This document shows, piece by piece, positions 54,432-63,397 of a stretch of 64,000 nucleotides of DNA. The position numbers and the translations under genes were made by a program. The stretch spans positions 1 through 64,000 of the forward strand of contig CACJJI010000001.1 in assembly GCA_902593675.1 (NCBI GenBank), written 5' to 3'. How positions within the stretch are numbered: the stretch's first letter is position 1; every line of letters starts with the position of its first letter. Source of the DNA: an uncultured SAR86 cluster bacterium (GTDB lineage Bacteria > Pseudomonadota > Gammaproteobacteria > Magnimaribacterales > D2472). The notes under the pieces are model-generated. The model ran no database searches. It worked only from the letters and a program-made list of their open reading frames with translations, and was not told the origin of the DNA.

Positions 54432-54611
54432 TTAATCGTACCCAACTTCATCAGCACATTTATCAAAGTCATCCCAGTCTGTTTTTTCCATGCATTCATG
54501 CATAGCATTAAATTTCTGTTCACGCATATTGTCGTAGCCCACTAAATACCAATAAGCTCCGCCAACTACTCCAAAGACTACCAATGTGAGGAGGATGTTT
54601 TTCAGTTGCAT
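54432..54611 (-). CDS. 59-residue single-pass membrane microprotein
   Basis: ATG 54611 to TAA 54432. N-terminal helix KNILLTLVVFGVVGGAYWYLV, then a short acidic cysteine-containing tail (HECMEKTDWDDFDKCADE). It overlaps the upstream microprotein gene by 10 bases in another frame. Both start with a KNIL-hydrophobic pattern and end in a Trp/Cys-containing acidic tail, so they look like a diverged tandem pair. Function unknown. Confidence 0.55.
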   Translation of the reverse strand: MQLKNILLTLVVFGVVGGAYWYLVGYDNMREQKFNAMHECMEKTDWDDFDKCADEVGYD

Positions 54612-54775
54612 GTTTCTCGAATAGTTTTCATTAAAGGCTCATCAATAGAACCGTCATCTTTTGTCATAAATTCTTTACACCAATCCTCTAATTCATTATC
54701 TGGTTCATATACCAAAAAATACATAAAAGAGAAAACTGCTGCTAATCCCACAACAATTATTAGAATGTTTTTCAT
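54602..54775 (-). CDS. 57-residue single-pass membrane microprotein
   Basis: ATG 54775 to TGA 54602. N-terminal helix MKNILIIVVGLAAVFSFMYFLV, then an acidic tail with DWCKEF and a final ETCN. Two cysteines occur in the tail as in the following microprotein. The two genes fill most of the 414-base stretch between the 228- and 334-residue genes. Function unknown. Confidence 0.55.
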   Translation of the reverse strand: MKNILIIVVGLAAVFSFMYFLVYEPDNELEDWCKEFMTKDDGSIDEPLMKTIRETCN

Positions 54776-54821
54776 TTACCAATATTAAACTGTTTTTTTG
54801 TATTTTAGGGGTTTAAATTAA

Positions 54822-54841
54822 TACTGTATGTATATATACTA
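54822..54841. promoter_or_regulatory. Degenerate LexA-like sequence between divergent genes
   Basis: TACTGTATGTATATATACTA has the left LexA half (CTGT) and AT-alternating centre but ATAC instead of ACAG on the right. It sits just before the TTG start at 54844 and 47 bases from the divergent microprotein start. Weak candidate for SOS or other control. Confidence 0.25.
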
Positions 54842-54843
54842 TT

Positions 54844-55848
54844 TTGCTGACCGAGAGAAATATATTGTTTACAGAACCGCCGACAAACCTTAATAATTAC
54901 CTAGTTTCCAACGCTTACTTAGAATACTCAGCATTCCTTTTATCCGATATTGAGTACTTTCTACTCTATACAGATATTCCAACTAAAGCCTCAAAATTTT
55001 CTCAAGTAGAAAAGAGATTTCAAGATATTCAAAAGTTAATCCTAACAAGCAGAAATCATTATCTCTCTAGCAATACTGCTTTTCATAAACCTTTTAAATT
55101 ACATTTTGATTACCTCAATTGGTTTTATAACGTCACTCTTAAAGAGTTTAATGAAACTCTCAAGAGTTCAGATGAATCAGGTATTTTTGATAAAGAAACC
55201 TTAGATGAAATTGAAACTGCATGTAGATTTTTTGATGCATTGCAGGCTTATCTGCCCATAAACCATAATGATTTTTTTCTTTATGAATCAAACAAGCTTT
55301 CTTCTAAAGCTTTTACAGATTGCTTCATAGCTGGCGAAACTATTCTTTCAGGCAATACTAAACTTAGCATGGAGCTCACTGAATCAGCATTGGATATGCT
55401 GGAACGGGCCTATCAATCGGTTGATGAAGAATCATACAGACGCCAAGAATACGATGCATTAACCATCTCATTGAACCCCAATCGCCAAGCATATCTTTCT
55501 TTTCAACATTATCAGGACTTGCATAAAATCTATATCGCTAGCTGCTATCAAGAGAATGTCTTATTAAAACAATTGTTTTATGTTTCTTCGCTCGATTTGG
55601 ATGAGTCCACTTCAAATGAGACTCTTGATAATATAGGTGAGACAATAGAATTGATTTGCGAAAAAATCCCTGATTTTGCAGCCACACGCAATGAATCAGC
55701 TCTTTTGATGCTTCGTTCTAACTTAATAACTGCCGGTCAAGAGATTGATGATTTAGAGATGCTGTTTCCGCCAAAAGAATTTTCCAGCATTCTGAAATCG
55801 AATTCATACAATTATCTAAATAACCTCCCTGTAAAGGTTACTCATTGA
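54844..55848 (+). CDS. Hypothetical helical protein, 334 residues
   Basis: Starts at TTG (54844) without a clear Shine-Dalgarno; another TTG lies 7 codons later. The protein is soluble, acidic and mostly helical, with many aromatic residues (YLEYSAFLLSDIEYFLLYTD, HFDYLNWFYNVTLKEF) and an ALDMLERAYQS-like repeat-type helix. No family recognised. Its stop overlaps the ATG of the OGFr-domain gene (TGATG), suggesting the two products act together. Confidence 0.6.
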   Translation: MLTERNILFTEPPTNLNNYLVSNAYLEYSAFLLSDIEYFLLYTDIPTKASKFSQVEKRFQDIQKLILTSRNHYLSSNTAFHKPFKLHFDYLNWFYNVTLKEFNETLKSSDESGIFDKETLDEIETACRFFDALQAYLPINHNDFFLYESNKLSSKAFTDCFIAGETILSGNTKLSMELTESALDMLERAYQSVDEESYRRQEYDALTISLNPNRQAYLSFQHYQDLHKIYIASCYQENVLLKQLFYVSSLDLDESTSNETLDNIGETIELICEKIPDFAATRNESALLMLRSNLITAGQEIDDLEMLFPPKEFSSILKSNSYNYLNNLPVKVTH

Positions 55849-56321
55849 TGGATATCTATAAGTTTTTAAAAGGCTTAGAGCCAGATGATAAAGGGAGATT
55901 TATTCATCAAATTTGGAATTTCTCAGATATTGAAATTGAGCGTACTCATGATTTTATTCAAAGGCTATTTCCATTAAACGAACCGAGTGCTCTGAGCCTC
56001 AATAAATTTTATATTAAAGATCCTGCATTAATTGAGCGCATAAGAATTGATCCAACAATTGCAAAAAATTTAATAGCCTCCAAGAATTTTTTTCTTGGTT
56101 TTCTGTCGCGCAATGATCAATGGCAGCATCATCATAATCATAATCAATTACGTATCACCAGAATTATTAAGTCGCTTATACTTCTTGTCTCGCGCGATGA
56201 AGCAGAATCCTTTTTTCAGGATGTTATCTCTTTGATTCATTCAAATGCATCGATATCAACAACAGCATATGAGCACTGGAACCATGCTCTAGGCGAAAAG
56301 TCAGTATCTCAGGTGAGCTAA
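55848..56321 (+). CDS. OGFr (opioid growth factor receptor)-like domain protein
   Basis: 157 residues from ATG 55848; a TTG one codon earlier is also in frame. The segment IWNFSDIEIERTHDFIQRLFPLNEPSALS (about 20-50) is the characteristic OGFr N-terminal signature (x-HDFIQWLFPL-x-EPS). Such stand-alone OGFr domains occur in bacteria with unknown function. A histidine cluster (WQHHHNHN) lies near 95. Co-translated with the upstream 334-residue protein. Confidence 0.75.
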   Translation: MDIYKFLKGLEPDDKGRFIHQIWNFSDIEIERTHDFIQRLFPLNEPSALSLNKFYIKDPALIERIRIDPTIAKNLIASKNFFLGFLSRNDQWQHHHNHNQLRITRIIKSLILLVSRDEAESFFQDVISLIHSNASISTTAYEHWNHALGEKSVSQVS

Positions 56322-56406
56322 CCTTTAATTTTCCTAAAAAAACCTTATATAAATAAGTGTAGCTATAGAAATAATTTCCTTATTTCATTCCCCCTACATG
56401 CATTCA

Positions 56407-56428
56407 TTACACCTAATTCTGGGTGTAA
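56407..56428. promoter_or_regulatory. Inverted repeat before the 100-residue gene
   Basis: TTACACC (56407-56413) and GGTGTAA (56422-56428) with an 8-base loop, ending 16 bases before the chosen ATG. It could be an operator or a hairpin that masks initiation. Confidence 0.35.
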
Positions 56429-56444
56429 ATTTATGGAGAAAAAT

Positions 56445-56747
56445 ATGCAAGTATTTAATTGCGAATATGAACTTCCTCAAGGAAAAATTAAACACAATGT
56501 TCACGTTGATTGGGATGATAAAGGTAACCTGCATTTTACCGAGCATGATCTTGGAGATGGTGTAAAAGAGTTTTGGGGGGTTGATGAGTATGAATACTTC
56601 ATGATGATTCATCAAAAACATGTCGCTAAGTTTATTCTTTGCTGCTTCTGGAAAGGCTTTACCTTTGAGGAAAGGTTCACAGTTGCTGACTTAAGAAAGC
56701 TGTGTGATGAATACGAAATTGAATACTCAACTGATAACTGGATGTAA
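56445..56747 (+). CDS. Small hypothetical protein
   Basis: 100 residues from ATG 56445, which has GGAG 6 bases upstream; an in-frame ATG at 56433 would give 104. It begins with beta-type sequence (MQVFNCEYELPQGKIKHNVHVDWDDKGNLHFTEHD) and ends with an acidic helical part. Cysteines in NCEY, ILCCFW and LCDEY. No family recognised. The next gene starts 5 bases after its stop. Confidence 0.55.
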   Translation: MQVFNCEYELPQGKIKHNVHVDWDDKGNLHFTEHDLGDGVKEFWGVDEYEYFMMIHQKHVAKFILCCFWKGFTFEERFTVADLRKLCDEYEIEYSTDNWM

Positions 56748-56752
56748 ATTCA

Positions 56753-56998
56753 ATGTCTAATAGTAATATTCAAAAAAAATGTCTGCATAGACAGATTATG
56801 GTTGATATTAATCAAGAGGCTCCTCCTGAGTTTATATGTAGAGATTGCTGGGCAATAGTTGACTTAAAAGGGCCGCAAGATGGCCATTATGATGAAGATT
56901 ATTTTGAATTTCTAATTAAAGAAGATGATGGTTCCTTTACAGCTTTTCATAGAACCTGCAGAGAGCAGGCTGAGATATCGAAGAAAAAATTAAACTAA
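56753..56998 (+). CDS. Small cysteine-containing hypothetical protein
   Basis: 81 residues with KKCLHRQ, then ICRDCW (a C-x2-C) and TCREQAE, giving four cysteines plus histidines that could bind one zinc ion. No family recognised. Probably co-transcribed with the gene 5 bases upstream. Confidence 0.5.
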   Translation: MSNSNIQKKCLHRQIMVDINQEAPPEFICRDCWAIVDLKGPQDGHYDEDYFEFLIKEDDGSFTAFHRTCREQAEISKKKLN

Positions 56999-57053
56999 TA
57001 AAAATCTTATAATTTGTAATGCTATTATTTACTTTTTAATAAAGGAGTTTTAA

Positions 57054-57536
57054 ATGAAAAAATTATCAATTTTAATGTGTTTATTTTTTGTAGTATCGAT
57101 CCAGGCAGATAATCATACTAAAGCAGAAAAAGAAGTTGCTGTTGCATTTAATAAATACTTTGATGCAAGAGTTAACCAGGATTGGGATGTTGTTGCTGCG
57201 ATGGAAAGCGCAGAAGGAACATACAATACAAATTCTGATGGGAGCTTTCACAAAGCATTAGCCAAAACAACAGCAGCTCAATGGAAAGCTAGTGGACAAG
57301 CAGGTGTTTTAAATACCTACTACCCAGAATTCTCTGAGCTAGCGGACGGTGTCGTTTATGTGAGATTTTATTATGAAGGTATTGCTATGAATGGCTCTCA
57401 AGCAAGTGACTATAGAACAAGAGTTACGCAGAACTGGATCAAAGAAAATGGTAAATGGGTTGTCAAAACTCAACATTATTCACCAGCACAATTTGGTGGA
57501 GTGCATATAACGGTAGCTTCAGATTTTGAGGACTAA
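57054..57536 (+). CDS. Exported SnoaL/DUF4440-like protein
   Basis: 160 residues with a signal peptide (MKKLSILMCLFFVVSIQA-D) and a good Shine-Dalgarno (AAAGGAG). The mature part is an NTF2/SnoaL-like fold: VAVAFNKYFDARVNQDWDVVAAMES at the start and TQNWIKENGKWVVKTQHYSP at the end. Likely periplasmic; ligand or reaction unknown. It ends next to the convergent hydroxylase gene (no gap). Confidence 0.8.
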   Translation: MKKLSILMCLFFVVSIQADNHTKAEKEVAVAFNKYFDARVNQDWDVVAAMESAEGTYNTNSDGSFHKALAKTTAAQWKASGQAGVLNTYYPEFSELADGVVYVRFYYEGIAMNGSQASDYRTRVTQNWIKENGKWVVKTQHYSPAQFGGVHITVASDFED

Positions 57537-58766
57537 TTAGGATGATTTGGCCTCAGGCATTGCTTGAGGCCTATTTATCCAAGGTAGCGCAATTATATTT
57601 ACGATTGAATAAATCATTAAGCTCATTGATACAGCAGTAATACTCATTTCTAAGTAAGCATAAATACTAAGAGCTAAGGAAATAATTAGCCGCGTTATCT
57701 CTGCAGCAAAACCCTCTTTGCCATCCAACCAAAGGGAAGTGCAATACATGGTGAATGCCATCATGCTGACAGTAACCCAAAGCTGTCCATAATTTAATTT
57801 ACCGCTTTCCAACAATAACAACCCTACTAGACTCAAGATGGAAAACTGAAAGAATGCATAGATCTTAATCTTAGTTGGAACTTCAGGATTATATTTTTTA
57901 AATGTTACGCTATTAAACTCATCTTTGTCTGCTGGGATAGATAATGTACTGGGCTGCCAACCTGTTTTTGCAAAGGGCACAAAGAATTTTTCTTTCCAGC
58001 TTTGTGCATACCAAATATCTTTGAGCATTTTTACGTAGATGTGAAGATTCGCCCATATAGGATTAAAAGTATTAATACTGCCTCTGATGCCATAGATAGG
58101 AGCTTCATGATCTTCTTCCTCTTTATAGGTACCAAACATTCGGTCCCAGATAATAAAGACTCCTCCATAGTTTTTATCAATGTAATTTTCATTTTGTGCA
58201 TGATGCACTCTATGATTGGATGCTGTAACAAAGAATTTCTCATACCAGCCAAGCTTGGGAATATGTTCACTGTGCACCCAGAATTGATAAATGAGATTAA
58301 TTGAAGCAACGCTGACAAATACATAAGAGGGCACACCAATTAAAAACACAGGGATAAAAAATACCCAAGTTACAAAGGCACCCGTTCCAGTTTGCCTTAA
58401 GGCAGTACTCAGGTTGTAATCTTCACTTTGATGGTGAGCAACATGAGATGCCCAAAATAATTGTCTTTCATGGCTCATTCGATGAAACCAGTAATAAAAG
58501 AAATCATAAACAATAAAGGCAAATATCCACACTAAGGGTGAACTTGCATCCATTCGCCATAGGTCGTTATGCGTTTCGATAAAATAAAAGATGTACCCAC
58601 CAAAACTAATAATAATTAGTTTATTTGCAGATCGTAGTGAACCCATAAATAGGCTGCTAATAGCATCATTTAGTCGATAGGTATTATTTTTTTTAATAAT
58701 ACCGTAAGCAAGTTCAATCAAGATAGCGAGTAAAAAGAATGGAACTGCATAAGGTACGTAATCCAT
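57537..58766 (-). CDS. Sterol desaturase / fatty acid hydroxylase family membrane protein
   Basis: 409 residues. Several transmembrane helices and the di-iron histidine boxes of the family: WFHRMSHERQLFWASHVAHHQS (HRxxH and HxxHH, about 93-114) and SNHRVHHAQN (about 184-193). The C-terminal 130 residues add further hydrophobic helices, longer than the minimal enzyme and like alkylglycerol-monooxygenase-type members. It should hydroxylate or cleave a lipid. Near a P450 and a thioesterase, suggesting lipid or sterol metabolism, which is inference. Confidence 0.9.
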   Translation of the reverse strand: MDYVPYAVPFFLLAILIELAYGIIKKNNTYRLNDAISSLFMGSLRSANKLIIISFGGYIFYFIETHNDLWRMDASSPLVWIFAFIVYDFFYYWFHRMSHERQLFWASHVAHHQSEDYNLSTALRQTGTGAFVTWVFFIPVFLIGVPSYVFVSVASINLIYQFWVHSEHIPKLGWYEKFFVTASNHRVHHAQNENYIDKNYGGVFIIWDRMFGTYKEEEDHEAPIYGIRGSINTFNPIWANLHIYVKMLKDIWYAQSWKEKFFVPFAKTGWQPSTLSIPADKDEFNSVTFKKYNPEVPTKIKIYAFFQFSILSLVGLLLLESGKLNYGQLWVTVSMMAFTMYCTSLWLDGKEGFAAEITRLIISLALSIYAYLEMSITAVSMSLMIYSIVNIIALPWINRPQAMPEAKSS

Positions 58767-58804
58767 TACTAAATTATAGAACTAGGTTGATTAAAAGTAA
58801 TCTC

Positions 58805-59239
58805 TTAAGTCTTAGGGTGATTTTTGTGCATAGCTGTAAATCTAGAGAATGCTACACGTTTACCGTTATCGTTGGTAATATCAATATTCCATACTGAAGT
58901 TGATCCACCTATGTGCACTGGAGTAGCTTTGGCATAAACATAGCCATCGGTTGGAGAAGAAATGTGATTCGCATTAATCTCAATGCCAACAGGGTATTTT
59001 TTGGTGTTATCCATTGATAGTGCTGCAGCCATGCTGCCAATACTTTCAGCTAGCACACAGGAGGCTCCTCCATGAAGAATTCCATATGGTTGTTTGGTTT
59101 TTTCAATCACCGGCATTCTTCCAATAATAAAATCATCGCCAATTTCTACAACTTCGATACCAAGATGTTTATCCATATTAATAGATGAATCTTTGAAATC
59201 ATCAATTGAAAGAGGTTGGAACCAGATTGATTTAGACAT
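58805..59239 (-). CDS. PaaI/MenI-like hotdog thioesterase
   Basis: 144 residues. The hotdog signature is YGILHGGASCVLAESIGSMAA (about 52-72), with the Gln/Asp/Glu-region equivalent at the ES of AES. The ending SVWNIDITNDNGKRVAFSRFTAM is typical of YdiI/EntH/PaaI thioesterases. It hydrolyses aryl- or acyl-CoA. It follows the P450 gene by 20 bases on the same strand. Confidence 0.9.
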   Translation of the reverse strand: MSKSIWFQPLSIDDFKDSSINMDKHLGIEVVEIGDDFIIGRMPVIEKTKQPYGILHGGASCVLAESIGSMAAALSMDNTKKYPVGIEINANHISSPTDGYVYAKATPVHIGGSTSVWNIDITNDNGKRVAFSRFTAMHKNHPKT

Positions 59240-59259
59240 ATGGATATTTTAAATAGTAA

Positions 59260-60615
59260 TTAAAATTTCACTGGCATTTCTTGAATTGCATGCACAAAGT
59301 TATTCGGTGCAACTTTCCAATTTCCACTCATATGAATGTTTGGAAAACGGGTCAGAATTTGTTTGTAAGATTCTTCTAGTTGCATCAAAGCAACAGGTTT
59401 ACCAATACAGGTATGCCTACCAATACCAAATGCTAAATGTTTCTCAGCGTTTGCTCTTTCAATGTCAAATTGATCGGGGTTAGGAAAAATTTCTGGATCT
59501 CTGTTTGCAGCTCCATACCACATAACAATTTTTTCACCAGGGCCCATGAGCTGACCCCCAACCTCTGTTTCACAAGTTGTAGTTCTGCGCATGTGCATGA
59601 CTGGAGAAATCATTCGAATGCATTCTTGCAGAAAATTAGGCATGAGATCTGGATTGTCTATGAGTTTTTGCTTTTGATCAGGATTTTCAGTGAGGAGTTT
59701 AATAGCGCCACTAAGGGTATTTCGAGTTGTATCATTGCCAGCAAAAATGATTAGCAACCAAGAACCATCTAAAAACTCAGGACTTAATTGATGACCTTCT
59801 AATTCTGCATTGGCAATTGCAGAAAGCAAATCATCGGCAGGATCTTTTCTTTTAGCGTTCAATATATCTCGGCCATATTCAAACATTTCATCTACCATGG
59901 CATTAAACATATCTATCATTTCAGTGTTTACTGGCTCATTTGATTGCTCAGCATCAAATTCTTTTTTAAGCTGTTCAACTTGAATGTATTGAGCGAGTTC
60001 AAGAAATTCCATCCAAGTGATTAATTTTTGTCTGTCGGCTTCAGGTATTCCAAGGATTTCAGATAAGGTAAAGATTGGTAGCTGCTGTGAAAAAGCAGTT
60101 ACAAAATTACAGTCTTCGTTGGTGTTAATACCATCCAGCAATTCTGTTACTTTGGCCTTTACTTTAACTCTTAAATTAGAAACGTAATCGGGTTTAAAGA
60201 AGGGCATATGTTCACGTCTTAGATTAATATGCATATCTCCATCAAGATTTAGCATGTGATCAACCGCAGATCGCCACAGCTTAGGATGTCTTCTTTCTTC
60301 GCTGCCTAGAGTAATCATGGTGCCAGTGCCTGCTTGAGATGAGAATATCTTGGGGTTAGATGAAACCTTTAAAATATCTTCGTGACGAGTTAGAGACCAA
60401 AAACCAGGCTCTGGATCATTTAAAAAAGGTGGATGCAAGAAAACTGGTGCCTCTTCACGCATTTTTTTAAAGTGATCAAAGGGCTGCCCTTGTGTAAAAA
60501 CATCTAAATCAGTGAAATTAACATTTGAATGAAACTCATGAATAGGTGGGTGAGCATTTGAATTAAATGTTTTATTAGCAATTGATTTGCTGATTGATAT
60601 AGGCTCACTCATCAA
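59260..60615 (-). CDS. Cytochrome P450
   Basis: 451 residues, soluble bacterial type with no membrane anchor. The I-helix motif is FAGNDTTRN, the heme-binding loop is FGIGRHTCIGKPV with ligand Cys403, and the ExxR-equivalent is in LQECIRMISPVMHMRRT. GEKIVMWYGAANRDPEIFPNPDQFDIER is the usual pre-heme region. It resembles CYP families acting on terpenes, sterols or fatty acids; the substrate is unknown. Its start overlaps the M16 protease stop (TGATG), so they are co-translated. Confidence 0.95.
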   Translation of the reverse strand: MMSEPISISKSIANKTFNSNAHPPIHEFHSNVNFTDLDVFTQGQPFDHFKKMREEAPVFLHPPFLNDPEPGFWSLTRHEDILKVSSNPKIFSSQAGTGTMITLGSEERRHPKLWRSAVDHMLNLDGDMHINLRREHMPFFKPDYVSNLRVKVKAKVTELLDGINTNEDCNFVTAFSQQLPIFTLSEILGIPEADRQKLITWMEFLELAQYIQVEQLKKEFDAEQSNEPVNTEMIDMFNAMVDEMFEYGRDILNAKRKDPADDLLSAIANAELEGHQLSPEFLDGSWLLIIFAGNDTTRNTLSGAIKLLTENPDQKQKLIDNPDLMPNFLQECIRMISPVMHMRRTTTCETEVGGQLMGPGEKIVMWYGAANRDPEIFPNPDQFDIERANAEKHLAFGIGRHTCIGKPVALMQLEESYKQILTRFPNIHMSGNWKVAPNNFVHAIQEMPVKF

Positions 60616-63332
60616 TCTAACACCTCAACAGGACCAAGATTCAGCTTTCTAATTGGTTCTTCAATTTTACTGAGGTCACCAACTATTAACCACGTCCATT
60701 GATCCGGCTTAATGTACTTTTGTGCCATTTCATGAACATCCTTAAGTGACGGCTCATCTAATAATTTAGGTAATTGATTTAGGTAATCTAGATCTCTGTT
60801 ATAGGTAACAATATCCGATACTCCGCCTTTAAGGGCACCAAGGGTTTCAAATTGACCAGGCAGCCTCAATGTTTTCGATGCTTTACCTTTAGCCAGCTCA
60901 TCTGCCGTGGTTGGTGATGTGCTTAAATAGGCAGCATATTCATTAACTATTTCTGTAATAGATTCAGAGGTTTTATCAGTTTGTACAGGCGCTGTTACCA
61001 GCATAGCTCTCTGTCCTTTAGCATCTGATAACCGAGTTCTAACACCATATGACCAGCTTTTATCTTCTCGAAGATTCATATTGAGTCTGGCAGTGAAACT
61101 CCCACCAATTGCATAATTCATATAGCTAATTTTGATTTCTTCATCAGTTGCTGAAGGGGGCAACAATTGACCAGCAACAATATAGGATTGTTGAGCATTG
61201 GGTTTATCAATCAAGTAAACTCTTCTGGTATCAGGCAGGGCTACTTTGTTAAGCTCCTTTAAATTTGAATTAGTGTTACCAGACCAATTTCCAAATTTAT
61301 CCTCGAGAATTTCAACCAATTCATCCAATTGAATATCTCCAGCTACAGCAAAAGTAAGATTAGTTGGATTGATAGCTCTGCTATGAACAGCGATGACATT
61401 ATCACGAGTAATGTCAGAGATAGTTTCTGATATACCGCTTCCAGTTAACGGTTTTCCGTATGGATGATTTTCTCCGTATAGCAATTTACCAATGTTTCTG
61501 TATGCAATTGCCGCAGGCCTATTTTCTTCTTGAATAATAGATGCAAGAGTTTGTTTTTTAATTCTATCAATTTCTTTTTGAGGAAAAGTAGGGTAAATCA
61601 ATGCTTCTTTAGCTAAGTCTAAAGTTTCTGATAGATTCGCTTTTAGCGAAGAAACGGTTGCGTATGAAGTGTCAAGACCAGAACCAAACCCTAAGTTAGA
61701 CCCAAGAGAATCCAGAACTTCATCAAATTCTAGTGAGGTATATTTTTTAGTGCCTTCATTCAGCATATCCATCATAAAGTTTGTATACCCTAGTTCATCA
61801 TTATTTTCCTGTGCATAACCAAAATTGAATTGAAAGTTGAGCTCAACCAATGGAACACCAGTTCGTTGTGCTAATACAACTTTTGCGCCATTGGATAAAG
61901 TGGCTGTTTGGAGGTTAGGAAACTCAAAAGAAACTTTTTCTGTTGGGTAAGGCACACCTGTCGATCTATCTATACCGGCATCATTAACGCCAAGTTTCTC
62001 ATTTGGTAAAATAGTAAGAACATATGGCGTATCATCAATCCATTTAGCAAATGTTACTTTCATTTTTGCTGGGGTTACTTCATCTAGGTATTTGGCGTTT
62101 TCTTTGTAGCAGCCAGGATTACCTGTGTAGGTCTGACAAGTAGCAAGCAAATCAGACTTACCACCAAAACCCCCAATGCGTTGAATGCCTCTAATAAATC
62201 CGGCCAAGGCCTTTGTTTTTTCTGCTTTAAGTAATTTTGCGTTGGGGCCTCGCTTAATAAATGAGCTCATAACCTCATCCATTGCGTTTTCTACATCCGT
62301 AGGATCTTCTCCAGCAACAACATCCACAATTAGAAAAAACATTCCTGCAATTTCTCTATCATAATAAAATGCTGATACATCTGTTGCAATTTGCTTGTCA
62401 TAAACTAATTCTTTGTAGAGAGGAGAATTTTTTCCCCCAACGAGAACACTGGATGCAAGATCAAAATGTGCAGCAGCTTCAGTGTCTCGAGGTGGCACAT
62501 TCCAGGTTTTGTAAATCCTTGCTTGAGGAACATTATCAAACATAACATCGCGTTTTTCTTCGCTTCTTTTAGCAATCCATATATCAGGCTTAACAAGGGG
62601 AGGTCCCGCAGGGATATCTCCAAAAAATTTATTTACTTTCTCTTTAGCTGTCTCTAGGTCAATGTCCCCAGCTAATGCTAAAACTGCATTATTGGGGCCA
62701 TAATAAGTTTTAAACCATTCTTGAACATCTTCAAGTGAAGCAGCGTCTAAGTCTTCCATAGAACCAATGACAGACCATGAGTAGGGATGCCCCTCGGGAA
62801 AAGCAGATTCAGAAATTCTTGAAAATGCTTTACCGTATGGTTGATTTTCTCCTTGGCGTTTTTCATTCTGCACAACGCCTCTTTGTTCGTCTAATTTTTC
62901 TTGATCAACAACGCCCAACAAATGACCCATACGATCAGACTCCATCCACAAGGCTAAATCTAGAGCATTGGTTGGCACATTTTGAAAGTAATTCGTTCTA
63001 TCAGAATTAGTCGTGCCATTTTGATCTGTGGAGCCAATTTTTTCAAAAGGTTCAAAATATTCGCTATTATAATTTTCAGTTCCATTGAACATTAAATGCT
63101 CAAATAAATGAGCAAAACCAGTTTTTCCAACTTTTTCATTTTTTGATCCCACGTGGTACCAAACATTCACTGCAACCATAGGAACTTTCTTGTCCTCATG
63201 CACTACAACAGTTAGCCCATTATCCAGTTTGAATGACTCATATTTAATCTCAGGAAGATCTTCCAATAAAGAAGCTTGTATCGAAAGAATAAATATAAAA
63301 TTAAGTGTTAAAGCATTAAAAAATGTTTTCAT
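60612..63332 (-). CDS. M16 family zinc metalloprotease (two-domain, exported)
   Basis: 906 residues from ATG 63332, which starts the signal peptide (MKTFFNALTLNFIFILSIQA); the frame opens five codons earlier. The inverted zinc motif HxxEH is in FAHLFEHLMF with the third ligand Glu in DEQRGVVQNEKRQ. A second inactive-type M16 domain occupies the C-terminal half (TLSNGAKVVLAQRTGVPLVELNF, NFMMDMLNEGT). Likely a periplasmic oligopeptidase/pitrilysin-like enzyme that degrades small peptides. Confidence 0.92.
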   Translation of the reverse strand: MKTFFNALTLNFIFILSIQASLLEDLPEIKYESFKLDNGLTVVVHEDKKVPMVAVNVWYHVGSKNEKVGKTGFAHLFEHLMFNGTENYNSEYFEPFEKIGSTDQNGTTNSDRTNYFQNVPTNALDLALWMESDRMGHLLGVVDQEKLDEQRGVVQNEKRQGENQPYGKAFSRISESAFPEGHPYSWSVIGSMEDLDAASLEDVQEWFKTYYGPNNAVLALAGDIDLETAKEKVNKFFGDIPAGPPLVKPDIWIAKRSEEKRDVMFDNVPQARIYKTWNVPPRDTEAAAHFDLASSVLVGGKNSPLYKELVYDKQIATDVSAFYYDREIAGMFFLIVDVVAGEDPTDVENAMDEVMSSFIKRGPNAKLLKAEKTKALAGFIRGIQRIGGFGGKSDLLATCQTYTGNPGCYKENAKYLDEVTPAKMKVTFAKWIDDTPYVLTILPNEKLGVNDAGIDRSTGVPYPTEKVSFEFPNLQTATLSNGAKVVLAQRTGVPLVELNFQFNFGYAQENNDELGYTNFMMDMLNEGTKKYTSLEFDEVLDSLGSNLGFGSGLDTSYATVSSLKANLSETLDLAKEALIYPTFPQKEIDRIKKQTLASIIQEENRPAAIAYRNIGKLLYGENHPYGKPLTGSGISETISDITRDNVIAVHSRAINPTNLTFAVAGDIQLDELVEILEDKFGNWSGNTNSNLKELNKVALPDTRRVYLIDKPNAQQSYIVAGQLLPPSATDEEIKISYMNYAIGGSFTARLNMNLREDKSWSYGVRTRLSDAKGQRAMLVTAPVQTDKTSESITEIVNEYAAYLSTSPTTADELAKGKASKTLRLPGQFETLGALKGGVSDIVTYNRDLDYLNQLPKLLDEPSLKDVHEMAQKYIKPDQWTWLIVGDLSKIEEPIRKLNLGPVEVLD

Positions 63333-63397
63333 TGATCTTGTACCCATTGAATTGAAAATATATTTTATACTTTAGTTATCTGAATATACATATGACC

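Noticed and set aside
44726-57000. A complete mobile element or prophage carrying the accessory genes.
   Set aside because: No integrase, transposase, structural phage gene or flanking repeats were found; only a run of accessory genes is supported.
58002-58339. Two opposite frames of about 100 residues within the hydroxylase gene.
   Set aside because: Both are shadows of the sterol-desaturase-type gene, whose histidine boxes lie in the real frame.
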